Shown here: piece by piece, positions 53,187 to 61,885 of the stretch
Position numbering within the stretch: the stretch's first letter is position 1
How the letters are laid out: the number at the start of each line of letters is the position of its first letter
Source of the DNA: Pedobacter sp. PACM 27299
GTDB lineage: Bacteria; Bacteroidota; Bacteroidia; Sphingobacteriales; Sphingobacteriaceae
DNA length: 64,000 nucleotides
Assembly (NCBI RefSeq): GCF_001412655.1
Contig: NZ_CP012996.1
Span: 4,588,001 to 4,652,000 of the forward strand
Direction: 5' to 3'
The notes under the pieces: model-generated
The model's database searches: none
Seen by the model: the letters and a program-made list of their open reading frames with translations, nothing else
Told to the model about the DNA's origin: nothing
Made by a program: the position numbers and the translations under genes

Positions 53187-53702
53187 ATGATGAAAAAGTT
53201 AATTACCTTTACGCTATTATTATTTGCTATGACAGCCAGTTCACAAGAAATCAATAAGAAAACAAAAGATGCTGCCGGTAATACGACAGGATTGATCAAC
53301 ATCTGCAGCAGAGCGGGTTTACAAGCCTTGCCAGAGATGCAGCACAGATATGACGTCGAATATCCAGCCTATCAGCCGGACGCAAATACGATCCTTGCCT
53401 TGCAGCCTCTAATGAAAGGTAAAAAGATCACCATTGTAATGGGCACCTGGTGCGGTGATAGTCAGCTGCAGGTCCCTCATTTTTACAAAATACTGGATGC
53501 CTTACATTTCAAGGAACAAGACATTACCCTGATTTGTGTAGACCACAGCAAACAAGCCGAAAATGGGCTGATCGATGGCATGAACATCAGTCATGTCCCT
53601 ACTTTTATGCTTACTGAAGAAGGAAAAGAACTGGGCCGCATCACAGAATCACCAAGAGCAACACTGGAAAAAGATATGTTGAGTATCTTCGCGAAAAAAT
53701 AA
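53187..53702 (+). CDS. exported thioredoxin-like protein with CxxS site
   Basis: 171 residues, signal peptide ending TASSQ (about residue 20). Thioredoxin fold with MGTWCGDSQLQVPHFYKILD: the site is Cys89-Gly-Asp-Ser92, so the second Cys is Ser, and the cis-Pro loop SHVPTFML is present. A single-Cys site points to isomerase, glutathionylation-type or reductase-partner chemistry rather than a classic disulfide reductase. Periplasmic. It is 3 bp before ung and probably cotranscribed, without a functional link that I can see. Confidence 0.87.
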   Translation: MMKKLITFTLLLFAMTASSQEINKKTKDAAGNTTGLINICSRAGLQALPEMQHRYDVEYPAYQPDANTILALQPLMKGKKITIVMGTWCGDSQLQVPHFYKILDALHFKEQDITLICVDHSKQAENGLIDGMNISHVPTFMLTEEGKELGRITESPRATLEKDMLSIFAKK

Positions 53703-53705
53703 AAT

Positions 53706-54401
53706 ATGTTTATTGATATAGATATGCCACTGAATTTAGATAAGAGCTGGCTAACCCATTTGGAGCCAGAATTTGACAAAGCCTACATGAAAGCTTTGAA
53801 AACATTTTTACTGGAAGAAAAAGGACAGGGTCATGAGATCTATCCTAAGAGCACAGATGTATTTAATGCCTTAAACCATACACCATTTGACCAAGTGAAG
53901 GTGGTGATCTTGGGGCAGGATCCTTATCATGGACCAGGCCAGGCACATGGCCTTTCATTTTCCGTGCAAAAGGGAGTCACAGTTCCACCTTCCCTAAAAA
54001 ATATTTATAAAGAATTGAGTACAGATATTGAGGGGTTCAAAACCCCTGACCATGGAAATTTGACCCAATGGGCAGATCAAGGAGTACTCTTACTAAATGC
54101 CACGCTCACAGTTAGGGCAAGAACAGCGGGTTCCCACCAGAAAAGAGGATGGGAAACCTTTACTGACACCATCATTAAAGAATTATCAGCAAAAGGAACC
54201 GGATTGATTTTCATACTCTGGGGCGCCTATGCGCAAAAGAAAATTGCCTTGATAGATACAAGTAAACATACCGTGATTACTTCGCCTCACCCCTCTCCTT
54301 TTTCAGCTTACAATGGCTTCTTTGGCAGCAAGCCATTTTCAAAAACCAACGCACAATTGATCAAAGAAGGGAAAACTCCAATCAACTGGCAAATCAGTTA
54401 A
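53706..54401 (+). CDS. ung: uracil-DNA glycosylase
   Basis: 231 residues. Family 1 UDG: water-activating motif VILGQDPYHGPGQAHGLSFS with Asp72, and the HPSPFSAYNGFFGSKPFS leucine-loop region. It removes uracil from DNA as the first step of base excision repair. Start ATG 53706 (an in-frame ATG at 53724 is also possible). Same strand as the thioredoxin-like gene, 3 bp apart. Confidence 0.97.
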   Translation: MFIDIDMPLNLDKSWLTHLEPEFDKAYMKALKTFLLEEKGQGHEIYPKSTDVFNALNHTPFDQVKVVILGQDPYHGPGQAHGLSFSVQKGVTVPPSLKNIYKELSTDIEGFKTPDHGNLTQWADQGVLLLNATLTVRARTAGSHQKRGWETFTDTIIKELSAKGTGLIFILWGAYAQKKIALIDTSKHTVITSPHPSPFSAYNGFFGSKPFSKTNAQLIKEGKTPINWQIS

Positions 54402-54406
54402 AAACC

Positions 54407-54442
54407 AAAAGAGCTGAGACAAAATATGGTCTCAGCCCTTTT
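54407..54442. terminator. terminator hairpin after ung
   Basis: 14-bp stem (54407-54420 with 54429-54442) with one A-C mismatch, 8-nt loop and four T at the end; between ung and the convergent Lrp gene. Confidence 0.7.
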
Positions 54443-54493
54443 AACCTTAAAACAGGAGCTATCCCGTCTCTGCTAATTGAATAGGAAGTGTTT

Positions 54494-54964
54494 TTAGTAT
54501 TCCAAAGGAACAATTGGTTCTTTCTTCGTCGTAGACATGATCATCATGGTCTGGAAAGTTTTCACTACAGAGATCTTACTGATCTTATCCATAATCAAAC
54601 GTTCATACGCTTTGATATCATTCACATATACCTTCAACAAAAAATCTGCTTGCCCGGTTACATGGTGACATTCTGTGATTTCTTTAATTTGATTTACTTC
54701 ATCCAGAAAAATCTGAATCGTGTTGTTCTTATGAAAATCCAATTGAACCTGGATGAAAGTTTTTATTCCTAAACCTAGCTTCTCTTCATCTACCAAGGCA
54801 TGATAACTTTTTATGAAACCCGACATTTCCAGTTTTCGCACCCTTTCTAAGGTAGGTGCCGGAGAAAGTCCGATTTCCTGGGATAAAAGAAGGTTGGTAA
54901 TCCTACCGTTTTCTTGCAATAGTTTCAGTATTTTAAAGTCTGTTTTATCTAGTTCTGCTGCCAT
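54494..54964 (-). CDS. Lrp/AsnC-family regulator
   Basis: 156 residues. N-terminal HTH (ELDKTDFKILKLLQENGRIT, then LSQEIGLSPAPTLERVRKLE) and C-terminal RAM effector domain with ITECHHVTGQADFLLKVYVN. Feast/famine regulators bind amino acids and form octamers or dodecamers; the ligand is unknown here. Start ATG 54964, divergent from mntR. Full length. Confidence 0.92.
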   Translation of the reverse strand: MAAELDKTDFKILKLLQENGRITNLLLSQEIGLSPAPTLERVRKLEMSGFIKSYHALVDEEKLGLGIKTFIQVQLDFHKNNTIQIFLDEVNQIKEITECHHVTGQADFLLKVYVNDIKAYERLIMDKISKISVVKTFQTMMIMSTTKKEPIVPLEY

Positions 54965-55039
54965 CTGTGTTTAAAATATGATCAAAGGTAGACTACCAAC
55001 GTAAAAACACCAAATTTTATTCTAAAAATCGTACAAATA

Positions 55040-55080
55040 ATTGTAGTTTATTTCTCTTTATTTTTTTAGATTTGTCTAAA
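55040..55080 (+). promoter_or_regulatory. mntR-mntH promoter with overlapping operator
   Basis: ATTG at 55040-55043 and TAGATTTG at 55067-55074 fit the Bacteroidota promoter. An inverted repeat TTTAGA-TTTG-TCTAAA at 55065-55080 covers the -7 box, 21 bp before the ATG at 55102: the typical place for a metal-loaded MntR/DtxR dimer to block transcription. Confidence 0.6.
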
Positions 55081-55101
55081 CATTTAGTTAGATACACAAA
55101 A

Positions 55102-55755
55102 ATGCAATCATTCACCGAAGAGAACTACCTGAAAATCATCTACCATTTATCGGAGAACAATGAAGAGTCGGTACAGACCAATGCGATTGCTGAAAAAATG
55201 CAGACGAGGGCTGCTTCCGTAACCGATATGCTCAGAAAGCTTTCAGAAAAGGAATTGATCCTTTATAAAAAGTATCAGGGTGCACGTTTAACTCCCGCCG
55301 GCCGACAAACCGCGATCAATGTGATCAGGAAGCACCGCCTTTGGGAAGTCTTTTTAGTGGAAAAACTAAATTTTAAATGGGATGAAGTTCATGACATTGC
55401 CGAAGAGCTTGAGCACATCAATTCTCAGGAGCTGGTAGAGCGGCTGGATGAATTTCTGGCATTCCCAAAAAATGATCCCCATGGTGATCCGATTCCAGAC
55501 AAAAACGGAAATTTCGATTTCGTTCCATTTATAAAGCTCAGTAAGCTTAAAAAAGACGACCGTGGTCTGATCATGGGCGTAAGTGAACATTCTTCTGCTT
55601 TTTTAAAGCACCTGGAGAAATTGGGCCTTACGTTAGGGAAATCATTAACCATTAGTACCATCAATGAATTTGATGGATCCGTAGAAATTATTGTAGAAGA
55701 AAAGAAAATAAGTGTCACCAGAGAAATAGCCAAGCACATACTCATCAGGATCTAA
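55102..55755 (+). CDS. mntR: DtxR/MntR-family metal-dependent repressor
   Basis: 217 residues from the ATG giving MQSFTEENYLKIIYHLSENN; the TTG frame to 55072 overlaps the operator. Winged HTH (1-70, RAASVTDMLRKLSEKELILY), metal/dimer domain with His79 (RKHRLWE), Glu101, Glu104 and His105 (EELEHINSQE), and a C-terminal SH3-like FeoA domain (about 145-217). It is 1 bp before the Mn transporter gene, so it likely senses Mn2+ (or Fe2+) and represses the operon. The mntR name rests on context. Confidence 0.9.
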   Translation: MQSFTEENYLKIIYHLSENNEESVQTNAIAEKMQTRAASVTDMLRKLSEKELILYKKYQGARLTPAGRQTAINVIRKHRLWEVFLVEKLNFKWDEVHDIAEELEHINSQELVERLDEFLAFPKNDPHGDPIPDKNGNFDFVPFIKLSKLKKDDRGLIMGVSEHSSAFLKHLEKLGLTLGKSLTISTINEFDGSVEIIVEEKKISVTREIAKHILIRI

Positions 55756-55756
55756 A

Positions 55757-57619
55757 ATGAAGCATTCCGAATCTCTAAGCGAAGTAAATCAAAGTGTAGA
55801 CACCAGCAAACGCAAAGGCTGGCGTCGTATTTTATCATTTATCGGCCCTGCATACTTAGTGAGTGTCGGTTATATGGATCCCGGAAACTGGGCCACCGAC
55901 ATTGCCGGAGGAAGTAAATTCGGATATCAGCTGATCTGGATTCTGTTAATGTCAAATCTGATCGCTCTGCTCCTGCAATCTTTGAGTGCCAGACTGGGTA
56001 TCGTTAGAGGACTGGATTTAGCCCAGGCTTCAAGAAATGCTTATCCTAAATGGATCAATATTCCATTGTTCGGACTTGCGCAAACCGCGATCATCGCCTG
56101 TGATCTGGCAGAGATCATTGGTATGGCCATTGGTTTACAATTATTATTCGGGCTGCCTTTAATCTGGGGAATCAGTGTGACTATTCTTGACACCGTCCTG
56201 CTGCTGTTTTTGATGAATAAAGGCATGCGTAAAATGGAGGCTTTTATCGTATCCATGGTGTTTATTGTAGGCCTCTCTTTCCTCGTAGAGATGTTTATTG
56301 TAGAACCTAACCTAAAAGAAATCGTTAAGGGGCTTGAACCTTCCGTATTGTCAGGTGAAGCCTTATACATTGCGATTGGGATTATTGGTGCAACAGTGAT
56401 GCCCCACAACCTCTATCTTCACTCCTCTCTGGTGCAGACCAGGAAGTTTGAGCGGGATGAAAAGGGTATCAAAGAAGCCATTAAATTCAATTTCATTGAT
56501 ACTGCAGTCGCCCTAAATCTGGCCTTCTTTGTCAATGCAGCGATCTTGATTCTTGCCGCGGCAGCATTTTATAAAAATGGCTTACATGAGGTTGCAGAGA
56601 TCCAGGATGCCCACAGACTACTGCAAAACATCTTTGGAGATGTAGCCCCTGCATTATTCGCTATCGCTTTGATTGCTGCCGGACAAAGTTCAACAGTAAC
56701 CGGTACCCTTGCCGGACAAATTGTGATGGAAGGCCATTTAAAACTGAGAATCCAGCCTTGGTTGCGCCGTTTGATTACCCGTTTACTTGCAATCATCCCT
56801 GCTTTTTTTACCATCTTAATTCTCGGCGACAATGCCTTAGGCGGTTTATTGATTTTGAGTCAGGTGGTACTGAGTTTACAGCTGGGCTTTGCAGTGATTC
56901 CATTGATTCATTTCACTTCGGATAAGAAAACAATGAAAAGCTTTGCTATCAAACCATGGGTTAAAGTATTGGCCTGGATCAGTTCTATTCTCATTGTGGC
57001 ACTAAATGTGAAACTAGTAGTAGAAGAAATTAGCAGCTGGACCAGCGACAATCACAGTTGGTACTTATATGTATTGGTCATTCCTGCGGCCATTCTGATC
57101 GGCTTATTGTTATTATATGTTTTCATTTACCCACTGCTAAATAAAACGGAAGAAGGACAGCACAATGTACCGCATGGCGATGCACTGGACATAGAAGAGA
57201 TCGAAAAAATCAATTATTCACGAATAGGTATCACGGTTGATTTCTCAAAAAATGACCGGAACACCATTCGCCATGCCCTGATTCAGGGTGGAAAAAAAGC
57301 GGACTACTACCTGATACATGTCGTGGAAACTGCTGTGGCCAGGTATCATGGAAAAGCAGCACTAGATGCAGAAACCTTGAGTGACGGAGAAAACCTGGAA
57401 AAATACCGCGCAAATTTAAAAGACCTGGGGTATAAATCCAGTGCTCACATTGGATACGGAGGAACGGTGACTGCTATTGTAGAAATCAGTAAACAGAATG
57501 ACCTGGAATTATTGGTGATGGGGGCGCATGGCCACCAAGGTATAAAAGACCTGATTTTAGGAACTACAGTGAACTCTGTAAGACATAAAGTAACTATTCC
57601 CGTATTAATTGTCCGATAA
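55757..57619 (+). CDS. mntH: Nramp divalent-metal transporter fused to UspA domain
   Basis: 620 residues. Nramp/MntH core (about 20-455) with metal motifs DPGNWATD (41-48) and MPHNLYLHSS, about 11 membrane helices. A UspA-like domain follows from about 485 to the end with the ATP-binding pattern G-2X-G-9X-G-T in GAHGHQGIKDLILGTT near residue 589. So a Mn2+/Fe2+ importer in the inner membrane carries a nucleotide-binding universal-stress domain on the cytosolic side, which might gate transport. Fused Nramp-Usp proteins do occur in this phylum as far as I know. It is coupled with mntR at 1 bp. Confidence 0.92.
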   Translation: MKHSESLSEVNQSVDTSKRKGWRRILSFIGPAYLVSVGYMDPGNWATDIAGGSKFGYQLIWILLMSNLIALLLQSLSARLGIVRGLDLAQASRNAYPKWINIPLFGLAQTAIIACDLAEIIGMAIGLQLLFGLPLIWGISVTILDTVLLLFLMNKGMRKMEAFIVSMVFIVGLSFLVEMFIVEPNLKEIVKGLEPSVLSGEALYIAIGIIGATVMPHNLYLHSSLVQTRKFERDEKGIKEAIKFNFIDTAVALNLAFFVNAAILILAAAAFYKNGLHEVAEIQDAHRLLQNIFGDVAPALFAIALIAAGQSSTVTGTLAGQIVMEGHLKLRIQPWLRRLITRLLAIIPAFFTILILGDNALGGLLILSQVVLSLQLGFAVIPLIHFTSDKKTMKSFAIKPWVKVLAWISSILIVALNVKLVVEEISSWTSDNHSWYLYVLVIPAAILIGLLLLYVFIYPLLNKTEEGQHNVPHGDALDIEEIEKINYSRIGITVDFSKNDRNTIRHALIQGGKKADYYLIHVVETAVARYHGKAALDAETLSDGENLEKYRANLKDLGYKSSAHIGYGGTVTAIVEISKQNDLELLVMGAHGHQGIKDLILGTTVNSVRHKVTIPVLIVR

Positions 57620-57715
57620 AATTCAGAAATCCCTATTTCTTTCGGATATTAGCGGTATTCTTATAAAATCCGGCATAGAATTTATCTCTGCCGGGCTTTG
57701 TGAAAATTGATACAA

Positions 57716-58165
57716 ATGAAGAACGATATTCAAATTAAAAATAAAAGAGCTTACTTCGATTACCATATTGTGGAAGAATTTAATGCCGGATTAGCCCTTT
57801 TGGGAACCGAGATTAAAGCCATCAGACAAGGTAAAGCGAATATGTCCGATGCCTTCTGCATGTTCATAGGTGATGTTCTTTACGTTAGAAACTTACATAT
57901 TTCCGAATATAGCCATAGCTCTTTCCATCACCACGACATCAAACGTGACCGGGTTTTACTGCTCCATAAGAAAGAACTTAAAAAGTTAAAATTCAGAAGC
58001 GAAGAAAAAGGCTATACCATTGTTCCTTTAAGGATTTACACTAACGACAGAGGTTATGCAAAGATTCAGATTGCTTTGGCACAGGGTAAAAAAGAATTCG
58101 ACAAAAGAGACAGCATTAAAGACAGAGAATCCAAAAGAGAAATGGATCGTGCGATGAAAGAATAA
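57716..58165 (+). CDS. smpB: SsrA-binding protein SmpB
   Basis: 149 residues from the ATG giving MKNDIQIKNKRAYFDYHIVE; a TTG three codons earlier is in frame. OB-fold core with LGTEIKAIRQGKANMSDAF, VRNLHISEYSHSSFHH and KGYTIVPLRIYTNDRGYAKI, and a basic C-terminal tail. It brings tmRNA to stalled ribosomes. The ssrA RNA gene is not in this window. Convergent with pcm, with 16 bp between. A hairpin CCGGCA/TGCCGG at 57670-57694 precedes it. Confidence 0.97.
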   Translation: MKNDIQIKNKRAYFDYHIVEEFNAGLALLGTEIKAIRQGKANMSDAFCMFIGDVLYVRNLHISEYSHSSFHHHDIKRDRVLLLHKKELKKLKFRSEEKGYTIVPLRIYTNDRGYAKIQIALAQGKKEFDKRDSIKDRESKREMDRAMKE

Positions 58166-58181
58166 AAGCCTGGAAATTATC

Positions 58182-58838
58182 CTACCAGGCCTGATCTCCT
58201 ACTAAAGGAACAAAGCGGAAAGTATCCAGTTCAATCCTATCGTAATCTGTTTCACTGACGCGGATAACGGTCACCATTTTCTGGGTATTTTCATCGCCAA
58301 CCGGGATCACCAGAATACCGCCTATTTTCAATTGTTTCAATAGCGTTTCAGGAACCCATGGTGCGCCTGCAGTCACGATAATCTTGTCGTAAGGAGCATG
58401 CTCCACGATACCCTTAGAGCCGTCGCCGAAGAAAAAGTGTGCATTATATCCCATTCCAGGTAAAACGCGAATCGTATGTCGGTAAATGCTTTCCTGGCGT
58501 TCAATCGTATATACGTTGGCACCCAATTCCATTAATACACAAGTCTGATAACCAGAACCCGTTCCAATTTCCAGTACCTGATCTCCTTTTTTAATGTGAA
58601 GCAGCTCACTTTGATAAGCTACCGTATAAGGCTGTGAAATGGTTTGTCCATCGCCAATAGGAAAAGCAATGTCCTTATAAGCCTGATTCCAGAAAGTTTC
58701 ATCAAAGAAAAAATGACGTGGGACTTTCCCGATGGCATCCAGCACCCGCTTATCGGTGATGCCTCTACCTTGAAGATGAGTAACCAATCTCTTTCTCGCT
58801 CCCCGCTCCCTATAATTATCTACAAACTTATACGCCAT
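58182..58838 (-). CDS. pcm: protein-L-isoaspartate O-methyltransferase
   Basis: 218 residues. PCMT family: PIGDGQTISQPYTVAYQSEL, SAM motif VLEIGTGSGYQTCVLMEL, and YDKIIVTAGAPWVPETLLKQ. It methylates L-isoaspartate in damaged proteins for repair, in the cytosol. Start ATG 58838. Convergent with smpB; priA lies upstream on the same strand with an 85-bp gap. Confidence 0.95.
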   Translation of the reverse strand: MAYKFVDNYRERGARKRLVTHLQGRGITDKRVLDAIGKVPRHFFFDETFWNQAYKDIAFPIGDGQTISQPYTVAYQSELLHIKKGDQVLEIGTGSGYQTCVLMELGANVYTIERQESIYRHTIRVLPGMGYNAHFFFGDGSKGIVEHAPYDKIIVTAGAPWVPETLLKQLKIGGILVIPVGDENTQKMVTVIRVSETDYDRIELDTFRFVPLVGDQAW

Positions 58839-58923
58839 TACCCAAAAATAGCTTTTTGAAATCTAATGTGACCACATAATCGGTGTCAAAATTATAATCC
58901 TCACAGTATCAATCGCAATAAAA

Positions 58924-61401
58924 CTAGTAAGGGTCTACATCCACCTGAACAATTGCGCCACGGTACTCCTTTTCTGCCTGAAATTGCAATATAACGTCCT
59001 TTAATATCGATTTGACTTTAGTAATGGCTGTATTTTTATCCGTCTTAATAATGATTTGTTTGATGTAATAATTTCTGATTCTACCTACCATTGGCTGCTC
59101 TGGTCCGAGTACCCGGCTCCCCAAATGTCCTTTCAAAACATTCGCGAATTTCTGCGCGGCAACATTCAGCAGGTTCATGTCTTTATGCTTGATATTGACA
59201 AAAATAACCCTGGTAAATGGCGGATACTGGAATTCTCTTCTCTCACGAATTTCATCTGTATACATTTCCTGGTATTTATTATCAATTACCTGAGTAATGA
59301 TCCGGTGTTTATCATCATAAGCCTGAATGATCACCTTTCCCTGTTTGTCCCTTCTTCCGGCTCTACCCGCTACCTGTGCCAGCAATTGATAGCTTCTTTC
59401 AAAAGCTCTGAAATCCGGATAGTTCAATAAAGTATCGGCATTGATCACCCCGATGAGGGTCACATTGTCAAAATCCAGTCCTTTCGCAACCATTTGTGTA
59501 CCGATCAGGATATCAGTTTTCTTTTCCTGGAAATCAGAAATGATCTGCTGCAATCCATTTTTCGTTCTGGTACTGTCGACGTCTAACCTTGCTATTTTCG
59601 CTTCCGGGAAGATCAGCGTCAGTTCCTCTTCTACCCTTTCGGTTCCAAAACCTTTTTGCTCAATATGTACGGAACCACAAGCCGGACACACATTGATGCT
59701 ATTTTGATGGTAACCGCAATAATGGCAATGTAACTTGCCGCTGGTTTTATGGTAGGTTAAACTCACATCGCAGCTCACACATTTTGGAGCATAACCGCAA
59801 GTTGCACAGATCAGGATTGTGGCATAACCACGTCTGTTTTGAAACAGGATCACCTGTTCTTTTAGCTTCAAAGTATTTTCAATTTCTTCCACCAGCTGAC
59901 TGGAAAAATAAGAAATCATCTTTTTCTTTTTTGTCTCTTCTGAAATGCTGATGACCTCCTGAATGGGCAGAGCAACTCCCCCAAATCTTTCAGACATCGT
60001 CACCAGGCCATATTTTTGGTGTAGCGCATTGAAATAACTTTCAATAGAGGGCGTGGCCGAACCCAATACTACTTTTGCCTTATGTAACCAGGCCAGATAC
60101 ACTGCTGCATCCCTTGCCTGATAACGTGGTGCCGGTTCCTGTTGCTTATAGGAAGATTCATGCTCCTCATCGATGACAATCAGTTTTAAGTTCTGGAAAG
60201 GTAAAAACACCGCTGATCTGGCACCTAAAACGATCCGATACTTTCCATTGATCACTTTATTCCAGATTTCTACCCTTTCGTTATTGTTGAATTTAGAGTG
60301 ATATACCCCAATTGCATCTCCAAAATAACGCTGGATGCGCTCTACAATCTGAGTGGTCAAGGCAATCTCAGGCAGCAGGAATAAAACTTGTCCGCCGTTC
60401 TCAATTGCTTTTTCAATCAATCTGATGTATACCTGTGTTTTACCCGAAGCCGTCACCCCATGTAAAAGCACCACATCTTTCTTTTCAAATTCTGTTTCAA
60501 TTTGTGTCAAAGCCAGCTGCTGGTTTTCGCTCAATTCAAAGTTCAGCACAAAATCCTCGTCCTGCTCTTTGAGTCTGCTCACCGGCTTCTTCTCCATCAC
60601 AAAAACTTCTTTATCCATCAACGTTTTTAGCGCTGCTGGCCCACAATCGCTCTCTTCCAGCAGTTGTGCCTTCGGAATTGCGCTTTGTTGCCTGGACAGC
60701 TTTAAATAAGTCAACAGTGCATTCATTTGCTTTGGAGCGCGCTCTAAAACAGAGAAGAGCTCTTTCAGATTCTCTTCATCCTGGTAAAAGGGATGGAGAG
60801 TCACAAAAGATTTTAACAACGGCTTATACTTTTCTATCACCTCTTCGGCAATATAAACCATCTCCTTATCCAGTAAAGTATTGAGGATCGGATACACGGT
60901 TTTCTGGCCTAACAAAGCCGATACCTGATCTATTGTCAACCGACCATGCACTTTTAACGCATTGATCAGTGTTTCTTGCTTAAGATTGAGGACTTCACCA
61001 TCCTGAGGAAATTCTTCTTTCAGCACGATGATCGTTTCACTGGCCAGTTTCAAACCTGCGGGCAATGCCGCCGACATTACTTCTCCTTCATTACAAAGGT
61101 AATAGCTCGTCATCCATTCCCAGAACTCCAGCTGTAAAGCGGTAATTACCGGATGTTCATCTACCACATCAATGATGTATTTGGCCTGATAAATTTCCGG
61201 AGCCTGCTGGCTGATGCTTTTAATCAGCGCCGTATAAATTTTACTTTTCCCGAACTGAACCACCACACGCTTTCCTACCGCAATCTGATCATTCAGTTCA
61301 AAAGGCACCCTATAGATATAATTCTTCGCCAACGACAATGGCAAGATCACTTCGATAAACAGCGTTTCCCGTTCTTCGAATTCCAGTTGACCAGCACTCA
61401 T
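58924..61401 (-). CDS. priA: primosomal protein N' (replication restart helicase)
   Basis: 825 residues. N-terminal 3'BD domain, Walker A LLHGVTASGKTQVYIRLIEK, DEEH box (VIDEEHESSYKQQ) and the zinc part with eight Cys (CATCGYAPKCVSCDVSLTYH, then CHYCGYH and CPACGS), followed by helicase motifs with ILIGTQMVAKGLDFDNVTL and AQVAGRAGR. It restarts stalled forks by loading the primosome. Length is slightly above the enterobacterial form. It is 2 bp after the DUF423 gene, so they are cotranscribed. Confidence 0.97.
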   Translation of the reverse strand: MSAGQLEFEERETLFIEVILPLSLAKNYIYRVPFELNDQIAVGKRVVVQFGKSKIYTALIKSISQQAPEIYQAKYIIDVVDEHPVITALQLEFWEWMTSYYLCNEGEVMSAALPAGLKLASETIIVLKEEFPQDGEVLNLKQETLINALKVHGRLTIDQVSALLGQKTVYPILNTLLDKEMVYIAEEVIEKYKPLLKSFVTLHPFYQDEENLKELFSVLERAPKQMNALLTYLKLSRQQSAIPKAQLLEESDCGPAALKTLMDKEVFVMEKKPVSRLKEQDEDFVLNFELSENQQLALTQIETEFEKKDVVLLHGVTASGKTQVYIRLIEKAIENGGQVLFLLPEIALTTQIVERIQRYFGDAIGVYHSKFNNNERVEIWNKVINGKYRIVLGARSAVFLPFQNLKLIVIDEEHESSYKQQEPAPRYQARDAAVYLAWLHKAKVVLGSATPSIESYFNALHQKYGLVTMSERFGGVALPIQEVISISEETKKKKMISYFSSQLVEEIENTLKLKEQVILFQNRRGYATILICATCGYAPKCVSCDVSLTYHKTSGKLHCHYCGYHQNSINVCPACGSVHIEQKGFGTERVEEELTLIFPEAKIARLDVDSTRTKNGLQQIISDFQEKKTDILIGTQMVAKGLDFDNVTLIGVINADTLLNYPDFRAFERSYQLLAQVAGRAGRRDKQGKVIIQAYDDKHRIITQVIDNKYQEMYTDEIRERREFQYPPFTRVIFVNIKHKDMNLLNVAAQKFANVLKGHLGSRVLGPEQPMVGRIRNYYIKQIIIKTDKNTAITKVKSILKDVILQFQAEKEYRGAIVQVDVDPY

Positions 61402-61403
61402 CC

Positions 61404-61793
61404 TTACTTATGATTTGAAGCGGCGAAAAACAAACTTCCCCATCCAAGAATAAACAGCAAGCCACCAATCGGTGTAATTGGCCCTAAAATAGCACCAAAG
61501 CCGATATGTGTAATCTCTCTGGTCGCCAATAGATATAGTGATCCTGAGAACAGGATAATTCCGAAAGTAAAGAAATAATAAGCTAGCTTAAGTAACTTAG
61601 GTTGGTTCATGCTCAGCAGAGAAAGAAATAATAAAGCGAACGTATGATAAAACTGATATTCCACTCCTTTGCTCCATATTTCCAGGGCTTCAGGGCTGAC
61701 CTGGCTTTTTAAACCATGGGCACCAAAGGCACCTAATACGACTGCTGTTAATCCAAATAGAGAGGCGGTTAAAATAATAGGTCTGTTGCTCAT
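61404..61793 (-). CDS. DUF423 membrane protein
   Basis: 129 residues with four hydrophobic segments. The opening LTAVVLGAFGAHGLKSQVSP and YHTFALLFLSLLSM are the DUF423 (YgdD-like) signature. Small inner-membrane protein of unknown function. First gene of the pair with priA, 2 bp apart; divergent from the large exported protein at 61886. Confidence 0.9.
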   Translation of the reverse strand: MSNRPIILTASLFGLTAVVLGAFGAHGLKSQVSPEALEIWSKGVEYQFYHTFALLFLSLLSMNQPKLLKLAYYFFTFGIILFSGSLYLLATREITHIGFGAILGPITPIGGLLFILGWGSLFFAASNHK

Positions 61794-61866
61794 AAAATCG
61801 GCTTTTTTAATCTTCCAAAATTAAGAAACTTGGTTGCATTTTCTTAGTAATCCCAACTTATTAAAT

Positions 61867-61874
61867 TAAATTTG
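61867..61874 (+). promoter_or_regulatory. -7 element of the 61886 gene
   Basis: TAAATTTG fits TAnnTTTG and ends 11 bp before the ATG at 61886, so the leader would be only about 7 nt. No -33 box at the right distance. Confidence 0.4.
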
Positions 61875-61885
61875 TAAGGACAGCA

